Assembly (NCBI RefSeq): GCF_017591425.1
Contig: NW_024467120.1
Location: 5,766,001-5,830,000, forward strand
Direction of reading: 5' to 3'
From: Ochotona curzoniae
Taxonomy: Eukaryota > Chordata > Mammalia > Lagomorpha > Ochotonidae
DNA length: 64,000 bases
Below are positions 35,200-46,764 of the stretch, in pieces. The notes below the pieces were generated by a model that searched no databases, had not been told where the DNA came from, and saw only the letters and a list, made by a program, of their open reading frames with translations. The position numbers and the translations under genes were made by a program. Position 1 is the stretch's first letter, and every line of letters begins with the position of its first letter.

Positions 35200-35430
35200 G
35201 ACCAACAAGGTGGTTTGTTTTGAGCAAGAGAGCAAGAATGAGAGCGAGAACGAGAGTAAGAGAGAATATGCAAGTGAGCTCACAACCACTAGTTCATTCA
35301 CACATTTCTAACAGCAGTGACCGGGCCAGGATGAAGTTGATAGTCAAGCACTATCTTTAGGTCTCACACATGGATGACATGGACATCATGGCTGGAATTG
35401 GATTGTGAAATGAAAGCTGAGCATGACCTT
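35200..35430 (-). mobile_element. Possible old CSINE, minus strand
   Basis: 'gagcgagaacgagagtaagagagaatatgcaagtgagctcacaaccactagttcattcacac' and 'taggtctcacacatggatgacatggacatcatggctgg' follow the family order, with heavy divergence. Confidence 0.4.
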
Positions 35431-36444
35431 GTGCGAATGTAAAAGGCATCTTGGAAAGGAAAAAAGCATCCTCCTTCAGTTGGGATGCCCTAACTCTCAT
35501 TCTCCAATTCTGCTAGATTGCTTTGATCCACTGCCATTGCTTGGAAGCCAGTTCTTTCTACATATCGCAGCTATGGCTTTAATCAAGTTGGAGGGGAGAC
35601 CTGTGGCTGCGGTGGGAAAGCACCTCATTTTTCCACCAAGAAGATTCCAGTGACTCTCCAACTGCTTACAATGGCTCCCATCCACTCAAAAGTTTGGAAA
35701 TGAAAAGAAACCAAACAACAAATGTACTCAAATGCAAACCGAGCTCATGGCAAAATCAGCAATGGGAAGACTGTCTTTATACTTTGATCTCTTTCTACCT
35801 TTTTGTTTTGATTTCTTTATTCTCCTTAAGTTGCTGAGAAGCTGCTGGTAGAGGTGAAAATAGCAACACTTTCAGATACACAGTGAATGGAATTAAGGTA
35901 AACAAACTTGAAGACAAGAACCAAGAGTCTAGATTTGTCTTTTTAAATATTCATTTTCATAAAAGCCCACAGGAATTCCTGATTGTACTATAAGTTTCAC
36001 ATAAACATTTCTTATTGGACAACACTATTCAGATACATTGATTTTTCCCAAAATCAGGTTTAACTTTGCTTCTCCAACAGGATCAGCAAATATAGAGTAT
36101 TAACCTTTAAGTTTGGAAGTTTTGCTGTGTGTGCTTCTGTCTGAATTTTGCATCTTAAAGTAAAAATACACATATCCTGACCTATAACTATATATGCTTC
36201 AAATAATAATGAGTGAGCTTTTATTGTCTGAAAAAATGATTTTATATAAGTACTAGCTTCCATTCCTACAGCAATTACTTGTATGTGGGACATGAAGCAG
36301 CTCATTTGCCTCTGTTGTGCTACCAGCAGGGTCTCCTGGGACCACCTGTACTAAATAATTGGGTATAAAACAGGGAGTTAAATGAGGACATATTTTATAA
36401 AACATCAGGAGGGAAGGCTATAGAGATGATGTTGTCTCATTCTT

Positions 36445-36755
36445 CATTAATACAAGCCTGGCAAAGGGATGAGCACCTGGTAAAATGGTGAAGACACGGG
36501 TTGAGGTGAACCCCTGCCACCCAAAGCGCCTGTGTTCCAGGTTAGCTGTTATCCTCATCCTAGCTTCTAGCAAGAAGCAATTGGCAGATGCACAGCCTGG
36601 GAGAAAGCAGGGGATGCATCCAAACAGTTGAGCTGGGACTTTCCCATCTGCAGAAACCTGCATGAATTTCCTGGCTTCATACTGGTCCAGCCCCACTCTG
36701 GCTACTGTTAGCATTTGGGATTTGTTTTCTATTTCTCTGGCTTTCAATTTAAAGA
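36445..36755 (+). mobile_element. Old CSINE
   Basis: Contains 'cacctggtaaaatggtgaagacacgggttgag', 'tagcttctagcaagaagcaattggcagatgcacagcctgggag', 'ggggatgcatccaaacagttgagctggg' and 'tagcatttgggatttgttttctatttctctggctttcaa'. It matches the older C-repeat type with a '..gcacaccctgggaggcagcagg..' core, and ends in a small (GAA)n run. Confidence 0.6.
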
Positions 36756-37391
36756 AAAAGAAGAAGAAGAAGAGGGTATATGACATCTCACGGTTGCGCA
36801 TAACCAGCACTTTATTAACAGCAGCAACAAAAGCAAAGCTGACTTGAACCTGGAGTTTGCAAGACTTAGCACTGAATGGCTTGAACCCCAAATCGCGTAC
36901 AAGAAAATTTCATTTGCACGTTTGTCTCTTACAGAAGTAGATATAAGAAAGAAAAAAAGATGCCTTTTTGGAAAATAAATTAGTGGAGCACTGTTCTAGC
37001 TAATCATAAATTATTTTTTGCTCAGTTTGTGTCAAGATTGTATTTAAGTAACTGACTTACCTATATCAACTTTCAAACACTACAGCTTTTCTAAAGGTTT
37101 TGAAATATGATGGCATTTCAAAAATCCCAAAATAAAGTGAATTTTGTTTACGTTTTCCCATCAACTTAAAATGCCCCGTGGTATTTACAAGTCTCAAATG
37201 CTGCAAGTTTGCTTTTTTTCTTTCTCATAATTATTCATGAAATTCAATTAACTTGTCGGAGATAAACTATTAGGCTAGCTTACGTTTTTGCCCCAACAGC
37301 TACATTTCTAATTAGTTATTTGCGTCAAAGTTTCAGTTCACTTTTCCAAATTGTAATTTATAGAAAAATTAACCATTTTATGAAAATACAT
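36756..37391. other. AT-rich repeat-free block, candidate conserved non-coding DNA
   Basis: 37190-37370 has repeated AATTA words ('aattcaattaac', 'ctaattagttatttgcgtc') and no repeats, directly beside the CSINE at 37406. Composition-based guess only. Confidence 0.25.
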
Positions 37392-37749
37392 AAGTATGAT
37401 CTTAAAGAATTTTTTTTTAATTTATTTCCATTACAAAGTCAGATATACAGAGAGAAGAGACAGAGAGGAAGATCTTCCGTCCCATGATTTACACCCAAAG
37501 TGACCGCAACGGCCGGTGCTGCGCTGATCCAAAACCAGGAACCAGGAACCTCTTCCAGGTTTCCCACGCAGGTGCAGGGTCCAAGGCTTTGGGCCATCTT
37601 CAACTGCTTTTCCAGGCCACAGGCAGGGAGCTGGATGCAGAGTGGAGCTGCTGGGATTAGAACCGGTACCCATATGGGATCCCGGAGCGTTCAAGACGAG
37701 AACTTTAGCCGCTAGGTCACACCGCCGGGCCCCACAAGTATGCTCTTAA
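37392..37749 (-). mobile_element. Full-length CSINE with 14-bp target-site duplication, minus strand
   Basis: Body at 37406-37735, ending 'cgctaggtcacaccgccgggccc'. Flanks AAGTATGATCTTAA (37392-37405) and AAGTATGCTCTTAA (37736-37749) differ at one base. Several CpGs persist, so relatively young. Confidence 0.92.
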
Positions 37750-37794
37750 GCAACATACTTAGAAATCAGCAAAACTGTTTATAGCCACATTTAA

Positions 37795-37816
37795 ATTATA
37801 TATATATATATATATA
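37795..37816. repeat. (TA)n microsatellite
   Basis: Short uninterrupted TA run. Confidence 0.9.
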
Positions 37817-38941
37817 AATTCTTAACTTCCTAACCTAAATCTATTCTCCACAGAGATTTCTGCTTAACGCTTCTCTGTCTGATGATAATTTCTAGAGTTG
37901 TGCATGGTTCCAACAAGAATTTTCAGGCATTTGTGTGTTGATATCAAAACCACAATCAACATCGTCTCCTCTCCGTTTGCTCTATAGCAGGAGAGCTATG
38001 CCAATCTTCTCTTTGCTTTTTGAAGCACAAAGGACCTGCCTGCCTCTACTTACTATTCTAATCTTCTCTTCACCCTCCCATTTCAACTCCCCCCCCAAAA
38101 AAAATCTCAGAAGGAATAACTATACTCATGAAAATGGTAACGGTTGAAAGGAGGAGAAAGCCCCAAAACAAAGGAAAAACACCCAGTGCTGACCTATTAA
38201 AATGGTACTGGTGTTCATGAAAAACTCTATAATGGCCTTTTCCCAACCATCAGGGAGTCATTTTCCCTTCTCAACTGAGAGATCCTCTTTGCTTTTTGAA
38301 ACCAGAGTTGGTGTTTGTTAATTAATTTATATAGAATGGTCCCTTAGCAACCATTGCTAATGAAAGGCGTCTGTTATCCTCTTACACGACAGCCTATAGA
38401 ATACAACGATGTAATGAAGACAATTGTCAAGTGATACGTCCATAGCCCTGCTATCTGATGCTTAAATATGCTTTGAATATTTTTTTTCTTATTGTTATAA
38501 TAGATGGGAAGACATTTTAATCAATGAAGAGCCAGTGTCTACCACATTATATAAGTATATGTGTATATTTATTATTTCTTTATTATTTATTGCTTTTGTT
38601 ATTTGTTGTTCAGTCTAAAGACAGAGTGGGCAAACTCCGATGATGTTTCACTGGTTTTGTTCACTGCATCTTTATCTAGTCTCTGCCATCAGGTAGATAT
38701 GCAATATTGTGAATAAGTATGTATTTCATATTTTGATAAGGGGACAAGTGCCAACGATGAATTGCAGTTTACACTGTCTGAAGTCAATAACGAATGAATA
38801 TAAGTGCTTCTAAGGTTTTATAAATTATAATGGAAATTTTATTTTATTTTCATTGTTGTGTTTTAAAATAGCATTTTGTTTTACATTGTGTATGTCTCCT
38901 GCCCTTGTCTATGCATACTTACTTTGAATATATGTTGGGTT
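37817..38941. other. Intergenic, with a repeat-free stretch 38290-38470
   Basis: 38290-38470 includes 'cccttagcaaccattgctaatg', with an RFX-like half site, and TTAATTAATT. No repeat or gene recognised; the rest is plain AT-rich sequence. Confidence 0.35.
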
Positions 38942-39206
38942 TTAAAAAATTATTTCATTATTTCAATTGTATCTGAAAGGCAGAGGGATAGAGAAACCGA
39001 CGGAGAAATCTTCCATCTGCAGGTCACTCCGCACACACCCGCAACAGCCAGCAAACATCCAGGGCTACCACATGGGTGAATCACCACATGCCACTTGCCA
39101 GGGTACTTGATCAGTAGAACAGGAGTTAAGATCTGAGCTGAGCATTCTGATAGAGGATGCAGGCATCCCAGGCAGCAGTTCATCTGCTGAACCAAATCCT
39201 CACCCT
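38942..39206 (-). mobile_element. Old CSINE, minus strand
   Basis: Begins 'ttaaaaaattatttcattatttcaattgtatctgaaaggcagaggg', has 'aatcttccatctgcaggtcactccg', and ends 'cagcagttcatctgctgaaccaaatcctcaccc'. Confidence 0.7.
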
Positions 39207-39639
39207 AGCTTTATATTTTAAAGCAATTTGGGCTTCTGAAAAAATTTGAGAGGAAGGTATGGAGATTTATCACTTATGCTGTGCTCCTCTGCATCCCTTC
39301 CCATCATCACCGTCTCTCCCTACCCTTCTTCACCATCTCTCACCAGAGTTGTACATTTGCTAAACTGAAGGGTCCTGTTGTCCCATCATTATACTCAAGG
39401 CCCATAGGGAACATCAAGGTCCACTCTTGTTGCAGCGCATTCTGATAACTGTGTCAAACACATCTGCCACGGTGCTGTCACACAGAGTAGCTTGTCCTAA
39501 AAGTGTTTTGTGCTTCACTTTCTGATCACTTCTCTGCACCCGTAGTCGCTGGTAAATACTAACCGTTTTGTTGACTCCATGGTTTTGTCTTTCCAGAACA
39601 CCATATAATAGGAAGCATACAGCCATTTCGGATAAGATA

Positions 39640-40905
39640 CTTTACTTCCTGAAATGCATTTAAGCGACCTCCATGTCTTCTTATGGCTTCTTAGTTCATT
39701 ATTTTTTCAGTGCTGAATAATATTCCTTCATCTGGATATACCGCATCGTGTCCATTCAGCTACAGAAGACATATTGATTGCTTCCGAGTTTTGACAACTA
39801 CAAATGTGTATAGATCTTGTGTAGATATAAACTTGCAGCTCCTTCGGTTAAACAGTAAGAACCATGATTGTTGGCTTGGGCAATAAGAGTTTTGTAAGAA
39901 AATGACAAACTATCCAAGTGGCTTTATTATTTAGCTTGTCATTAGTAGCAAATGATAGGATCTATATTTCTACATCCTTGCAAGCATTTAATGTTGCTTG
40001 CCATCTGGATTGGATATTCTGATAGCAAGATTTCCTTGTTTCAATGGACAGTTTCCTGATTGCATAATATAAGGCATATTTTCATATGCTTATTTTTCAT
40101 ATGTATGCATTTTAATTGTTTATTGATTTGAAAAGGAGAGAGACAGATACAGAGACAGGAAGAGTGAGAGCAAGAAGGAGCAGCTCCCCAGCCTGAAATT
40201 TTTAAATATTTTCTCATAATCTGTGTTTTCTCCTTTTATTTTCTTGACAATGTCTTTTCCAGAACATGAACTTTTAATTTTAATGAAGTATAACTTATCA
40301 TGTCTTTCTTAAATTAGTCCTGCTTCTGGCATCATGCTTACATAGTCATCATCTTCTAGAACTGTTGTGGGTTTACATTTTACAATTAGCTCTGTGTTAA
40401 TTGCATTAATATTTGTGAAAAGGTATCATATCTGTCTTCTAAATTTCTATTTTTACATGTAGATATCCATTTGTTCCAGCACTAATTATTAAAAAGATGA
40501 TCTTTTCATCATATTTATGTGACTGTGCTTTTAGGATCTCTATTTTGTTTCACTGAGCTATTTATTCCTGATCAATATCACATTGTCTTGAGTCTACAGT
40601 TTTACAGTAAGTCTGAAAGTCAGTTAATGTCAGCACTCAACTTGGTCTTCTTCAATATTATGCGCTTGCTCATGGATCATTTTGTCTCTTCATGTAAACT
40701 TGAAATCAGATTCTCAACAGCCACAGGATAACTTTCTAGGGTTTTGATTGGAGTGGCATCAATAGACCAATCTTGACAATGTCAATCCTTTTTACTTTTA
40801 AGCAAAAATTGTCCCTCCGTGTGTTTAATTCTTTTCTTTTAACTCTTTGATGAGAATTTTGTAGTTTCTAAATGTATCTTCAATGCTGTCTTGACCAAAT
40901 TTTGA
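39640..40905 (-). mobile_element. Old L1 (L1M-type) ORF2 fragment, minus strand
   Basis: Plus-strand words 'cagtgctgaataatattcc', 'catatccatttgttccagcactaattattaaaaaga', 'tattcctgatcaatatcacattgtcttgagtctacagttttacagtaagt', 'cttggtcttcttcaatatta' and 'gggttttgattggagtggcatcaatagacca' match old L1 ORF2 in antisense, in the correct order. A small CSINE-like fragment interrupts it near 40112-40200. All frames are broken. Confidence 0.75.
40112..40200 (-). mobile_element. CSINE tail fragment inside the L1
   Basis: 'tttaattgtttattgatttgaaaaggagagagacagatacagagacagg' is the tail-proximal part of a CSINE; the rest is missing. Confidence 0.5.
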
Positions 40906-41659
40906 GGCCATGCATAGAAGACAATTATTTCCTTTTCTTGGTCAATCAACTCTATCTTCTTAAACTACCTCCCTTTTGGGGCTCTCATACTCAAGGGCAT
41001 GATCCGCCTGTCTTAAACACTTCAGGGCTTGGTGCCAGACACTACAGACCTTGTGCCTGCCCAAATCATTTGCATTAGTCAGTTCTACAATACTTACTCT
41101 GTTTTGGAAATCCCTGCCCTCGCAGAGCTCGATGAAGTTACTTTCCCATATATGTGCTTTCCTTTCTGCCTTGTGACCAGTGCCAGTGCTCCCTGTGAGT
41201 GGCCCCATGTCGCATTCTGTGTTGTCCCCAAGGAACTGTGAAATAAAACCTTTACAGTTCCTTCTGGTTTACCTCTTCTCTTTGTTGGCCAGTCTGACCT
41301 TGATTCATTAATTGTGACATGCTTAAAACAACTTCCTTCAGCCACACGTTCACCTGACAGAACCTGTACTTCTCTCATGTGAGACCATTCTTCTGCTAGA
41401 TCTAACTTATGTGTCCAGCTGGATTAACAGCTCAGCCAACACTCACTTGGGTCTATGAATACCTCAGTTCTCTACTTCTTAAATGCATTAAGTCTGTGTG
41501 ACATATTTTTACACTGACTTTCAAGATTTCTCCTGTAGTGTTACTCTTCATTTGCTCCCATGGACAACCAGATAAACCATCTTTAATTGCTACCTTCTCT
41601 TCAGTGTCTCATTTTCTAACTTCTATTTCCATACCTTCATTTGTCATTTAGTAACCTAC
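40906..41659. other. Unassigned moderately GC-rich segment
   Basis: 40960-41270 ends in 'aactgtgaaataaaacctttacag', a poly(A)-signal-like end that could be an LTR or processed-sequence relic. I could not assign a family. Confidence 0.3.
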
Positions 41660-41950
41660 TTGGATTTTGCTTTCATTTGCTGTAGCTGCCACAGCAAGTC
41701 ACCACAACAGAAATTCATTACTCTGCTGTGCTGAGCAGCCACGCCACTCCATGTGCACACTTTGTGGGGAGAATGTTTTCTTGGCTCTTCCTACTTTTGG
41801 TGCCCCATGGCATTGCCTGCACTACAGCAGGGGGACCCCAATCTGTCATTGATTCTCATCCTGCTCTACTCTAGTGTCTAGTCTCTCTGTCTCCCTCTTC
41901 TAAAGGCACTGAGTTTAGGGTCTTCCAAAGCCAGGACTATTCTGTCTCAA
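41660..41950 (-). mobile_element. Possible LTR-like repeat relic, antisense
   Basis: 'tttgctgtagctgccacagcaagtcaccacaacagaaattcattactctgctgtgctgagcag' loosely follows the antisense of the 'ttaagccactaagtttgtggtaatttgttacagcagc' repeat end seen at 2690-3035. Confidence 0.4.
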
Positions 41951-41999
41951 TATACAAAACCAATCATAGTTTTATGCATGGCATAAAAAATTAATATAA

Positions 42000-42045
42000 T
42001 ATAACAAAATATAATATAATGTAATATAATGCAATATAATATATA
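42000..42045. repeat. (AATAT)n microsatellite
   Basis: Interrupted AATAT/TAATA pentamers. Confidence 0.85.
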
Positions 42046-43231
42046 TGTTCTTAAGATTATTGTTCATGACAGTAATATTAATATAAGATAAGCACATTAC
42101 TGTTATGGAATACTATTAAATATCAAATGTGATTAATCTCAGATTAATCATGTCCCAAAGACTCCTTTTCAGATCTATTCACTGGTTGAGGGTATACCTA
42201 TCTTGTAAAGGTAGGGAACATTCAATTCATCATAGATCTGGATCCTTGACTTAGCACTGACACCTGCTTCTTGGAGGGATCCAAACTTAGACTTTCTGCC
42301 ATGCATCATGCATTGAGATGGTTTCAGCATCCCCCAGAATTCAGAACCCAGATTTGTGGATCTGAACCATCTTTCCTTCTGCTGATGTTCTCAGGAGGCT
42401 GTCCTCTCTGAACATGAAAATAGCTTCCATTTCTCTGTGCACACGTGGCTTCCATCCAACTGGAATGAGTAATGCAGCAACACTTCACTCTTATCTGTTA
42501 ATTTTCACAGGCTTCAGAGCATTGCTGTAGTGATGGGAAAAGTGAATCTTCTAGTTTCCCAAGGAAGCGTTTTCTGTCCACTCTTCTTTTTCCTTTTGTT
42601 CCTTATGTTGCCTTTTTTTTCTGCTGTGGATGCCTGCCACTGTCCTCATTGGAATGATTCAGATCTCCCGATCTCCCCGTTGAACTCACTGCTCTGTTTT
42701 TTTTTTCCCCCACAAAATGTGTTATGTCAAAGCTCATGTATATCTGTAGGTTTATTTTTTTCAGGGGAAAGAGAACATAGGGCAGAGATGGCTAGAGTTT
42801 GAGGTATAAATGCCCTTAAACATAGTTTTAGCCAATTCCATCATTTGTTAGACTTAAAAAGAAGTAAGATCTAATTGGACAACCAGCCCAAACAAATGAT
42901 GACAGCAAAAAATCTTGGTGAATGAAGCAAATAGACATTGGGAGGGTGACATCATCCTTGGAATGGTGAAACTGACAGCATTTCAGAACTATCCAAACCA
43001 CTTAGACAGAACTCTTGGAATATGTACACTTTGAGATTCTACGTTGATACGAGGTGGTGGGTCCTCATCCCTGGGTACTTGGATTATGGAAAGTCATAAG
43101 TAGTTTTCCCCTTAGTTTCTCCCTTTGCCCCAGGAGCAACAAGAAGAAACAGCAAATTTGGAAGCAATGACTTCACCCGATTTTCCCTGACTCTTCACAC
43201 CTTGATCAACCATGTAATCATGGTTAAAAAA

Positions 43232-43264
43232 AGATTTTACCTCTTAAAAAAAGAGGTAAAATCT
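43232..43264. repeat. Perfect hairpin with 14-bp arms
   Basis: AGATTTTACCTCTT at 43232-43245 is the exact reverse complement of 43251-43264, with a 5-base oligo-A loop. No T-run or gene context suggests a transcribed RNA. Confidence 0.9.
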
Positions 43265-43514
43265 ATAGCAATCAGATCATCAAGGACTTGACCATGAACA
43301 ATTCTGCTAGAGCGAACAAAAGTGCTATGGATGGCCTAAGCAGTTACAGGATTTGGCTTGCCTCATCCATTTAAATTGTTTAAAATAATGTGATTTCCCC
43401 AGTGAGGACTAATTATAGTACTAAATGTATGCATCCTTTATTCACCAAAATCTGGCTTCCTGTGATCTGAGGGGTGACTTCCCATGTCTTACGCAGAGGA
43501 ATCGGATTGGGCTG

Positions 43515-43821
43515 GGACTAGCTTTTTTTTTTTTTAAGATTTATTTGTTTCTATTGTAAAGCCAGATATACAGAGAAGGAGGAGAGACAGAGAGGAAGAT
43601 CTTCCATCCAGTGACTCACTCCCCAAGTGACCGCAATAGCTGGATCTAAGCCAATCTGAAACCAGGAGCCATGAGCTCCTTCCAGGTCTCCCATGAGGGT
43701 GCAGGGTCCCAAGGCTTTGGGCCGTCTTCAACTGCTTTCCCAGGCCTCAGGCAGGGAGCTGGATGGGAAGCGGGGTCACCAGGATTAGGACTGGCACATA
43801 TATGGGATCCCTAGGACTCGC
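43515..43821 (-). mobile_element. 5'-truncated CSINE with target-site duplication, minus strand
   Basis: Body at 43523-43813. It stops just after 'atatatgggatccct', so the tRNA-like head of about 45 bases is missing. Flanks GGACTAGC (43515-43522) and GGACTCGC (43814-43821) differ at one base, so the truncation dates from insertion. Confidence 0.87.
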
Positions 43822-44205
43822 TCTTATACACGGGTCATCTGTGTTGCCTTCTGGGCTCCTTATAACCCAGAAAAGTCCTAGGTAACAATCTACCTGAAGA
43901 GGTAATGGCTTTCCATCTACTTTTCTAAAAGACGGAGACTATGGATACGTAGCACTTCCTTAGATTGCAAAGGGAAATCCTGACCATGAAGGCTTTTACA
44001 CACATTGTTTAAAAAGAAGAGAAAGGAAAAGAAATGCCCATGTGTCCTGTGCTCCTGGCAATTACAGCCCCCAGCACCCACCAGTTAGGCTAAGGGTATA
44101 CTGGTGTTTTCTTCTATTTGCTTCCTTGGACCTGAAGACTGTAAGTGTATCACCTTCAGTTCCATCTTTAGCCTGTTTCTGATTGAGGGTTAAAACCAGC
44201 TTGCA

Positions 44206-44490
44206 GGGGTGGGCATTTGTCCTAGGATTTGAAATGCTGCCCATGTCATGTTTTGGAATGCTTGGGCTTGAATCCATGTTCTGGTTCCAACTCCAGCTTC
44301 CTGCTAATGCACACCCTGAAAGGCAGCAGGGGATGGCTCAGATTGTTGGCTTGCTGACACCCATGTGGGAGACCTGAACTGAGTTTCTGCTTGCCAGCTT
44401 TGATCTTGGCTATTAAAGACATTTGAGGAGCAAACCAGGGATGGAAGATCCCTCTCTCTCCTTATCTCATTCCACCTCTCAAACAAAATG
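44206..44490 (+). mobile_element. Old-type CSINE
   Basis: 'cttcctgctaatgcacaccctgaaaggcagcaggggatggctca', 'cacccatgtgggagacctgaactgag' and 'catttgaggagcaaaccagggatggaagatccctctctctcc' match the older C-repeat subfamily, distinct from the 'gggaaagcagtcgagg' copies. Confidence 0.8.
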
Positions 44491-45205
44491 GTACAAACAT
44501 ATGTAAGCTTTCTTCAGTGACAAAGAAATCTAATTACACTGGTAGTCTGTCTTCTCTCATACCCTGAATTACGAAGCTCAAAATCACTTGACAACTTTTT
44601 GCCTCTTTTTAGGTCTGGCTGCCATCTTTGAGGTATAACCCTATATATATATTGGCCCACCTGATTTGTCGTATGTCAAAAAGTTAGTGGGTGAATCCTT
44701 TTCAATGTTGAATTATTACTCCATCTTTTCATGGTATATTTTGCCCATGATGCTTATATATATCTTGTACCCCCAAATATTCTTCCATATCTGAAACTCC
44801 TTAGAGGTGTTTGTCAAGTTCAGAAAACATTCCCTTAGAATGAGGGTGAGGACAGATGGGACCAGACTTTCTATGGCTGCGATGTCAGCCTGTACCTACT
44901 CCAGGATGGGGTCGTATCTCCTGGATGCTGCTTGGGCTGCTCTTCTCTGATCTTGCCATAGCTTCCCCTCAGTAGGCTTGGGTACATGTTTGTTTCTCTC
45001 TCACCAGCTCTGTGGATAGCAATTACTTCTACCCTGGCACAATACAGTACTGCTCGTTCAAGTTTGGGTTTTCTTAGAGATCTTCAATATTCCTCAGTCA
45101 AATGGGAGCAATGGTGGGTAAAGCAGTGGAAATAGCATATCCTCATATAACTAAATTGGTTTTGTTCAGCGGGAGCTCATGGTGTCACAAGTGAGTGAGT
45201 GACTG

Positions 45206-45210
<5 letters not shown>

Positions 45211-45267
<57 letters not shown>
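45211..45267. repeat. (GT)28 microsatellite
   Basis: Uninterrupted GT run of 57 bases preceded by short GTGA and GACT repeats; likely polymorphic. Confidence 0.98.
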
Positions 45268-45269
<2 letters not shown>

Positions 45270-46764
45270 GAGATAGGGATGGGAGATGGACACAGCACCG
45301 AAGATACTGCCAAATGACAGATCAGGTACATAAAATGCCAATGGAAGAGCCTGGACTTACTCCACATGGAATTTTAGAAAAATAAAATGCTTTTAGAACA
45401 CACATATATCATGCCAAATACACAGAAACCTGTCTGAATTAACTCCTCAACCCCTCCTTCTGGATGCATCCATTCTCTTTAAGGACAATGCAAATGAAGG
45501 TCTAGTACAAATATCTCTAATCAGTAGTAGACAAATGCCAATCAGGTTCTTTGTGCTCTGGCTCAGTAGGGTGCTATTAAGATGATTGAAAACCAGACCT
45601 GTGCACTGTGCCAGCACTCATCCGGCCTTGCCCAATCACGTCAGGTGATCTTCTCTGCTTTTTCTCAGCTGCCAGCTCAGCATGGCTGATCCTCTGCAGA
45701 AAAATGAGTGTTGGAACTCAAGCTACCATGTGGCACAGATTTGTATTTGAAAATACCAATTGGAAATACACGGTCTACTGTGTCTACAAGTAAGGTTTTG
45801 GAAGTAATTGATACTCAGTTTTGGTTGGGCTTACACACATGGCATGGCACACAAGAGAAACACAATTGCAGGAACTTTCTTCTCCCTAACTCTTAAGGAC
45901 CAAAATGAAATATCTGGAAGGACAAGTATGTAGACAGCTGTGAATGCATATCACTCCTGATGACTGGTAGATGGAAAAATGCCAACATTATATTTTTATA
46001 GAAAAGTTATTGTCTTCTGTAAATCAAATAATCAAAATGATAGTTATCAGAAATTGGGGAATTGGAGAGAGACAGGAATATGGAAAGGCTAGTTGGGAAG
46101 AGTGATTCTGGAATTCTATTGCATGGTACGATGAGTGTTTCGTTTTTATTCTCAAATTTCCATTTTAGATATTGCTGTGCCCAGATCTAGATGCAATCAT
46201 ACATCATAAAAAAGAGAGACTGATTAATATAATTCATACAATGTGATTACTTTCATTCATTTTCTTGTTGGAATCTATGTTGGCATACTCACTTAATAAC
46301 CAAGATCATTAATAAATTATTATTACATGTATGTAGTGGAATAAAGAAAAATTGAAATTCTTTGGTACTTCTGTTATCATGAGTTAAGGTCTGTATCCAC
46401 TTGTACCTGAGGGGCTTCTTGGCTGCTTGACAGAACAATAAGAGCCAAGATTATGCTGTGCTGGTTTCCAGTGGAAGCCTCTAAAAACCTTGTCTCTCTT
46501 CAGCCCAAGTCATCTTGTCTGAATCCTTGGAGAGTCTTGGAGAGGTCAAGTGCAGGTGCTCCAGGTGACAGGCACCATGGACGTGCAATTCTAACTATGT
46601 CTGCTGAGATGTCAAATACAGGAGTCAAGTCGTTTTTAGTCCTTACTTAATGCATTCAGCAGCTGAATTACCACCAGTGAACCTTAGTTGATGTCACACG
46701 AAGCAAAAGAGTTGCCAGCAGAGTTGTCAGTATTCCTAATTCCCAAAGCTGTGCGACATATGAA
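45268..46764. other. Intergenic, nothing secure
   Basis: 45669-45784 resembles an exon: a pyrimidine run plus 'ctcag' before it, one open frame through it, and a GTAAGG donor-like word at 45785-45790. The encoded peptide is not recognised. Otherwise AT-rich. Confidence 0.3.

Noticed and set aside
15911..45267. Regular spacing of short repeats as a CRISPR-like array
   Set aside because: The recurring words are dispersed SINE copies on both strands at irregular kilobase distances in mammalian DNA.
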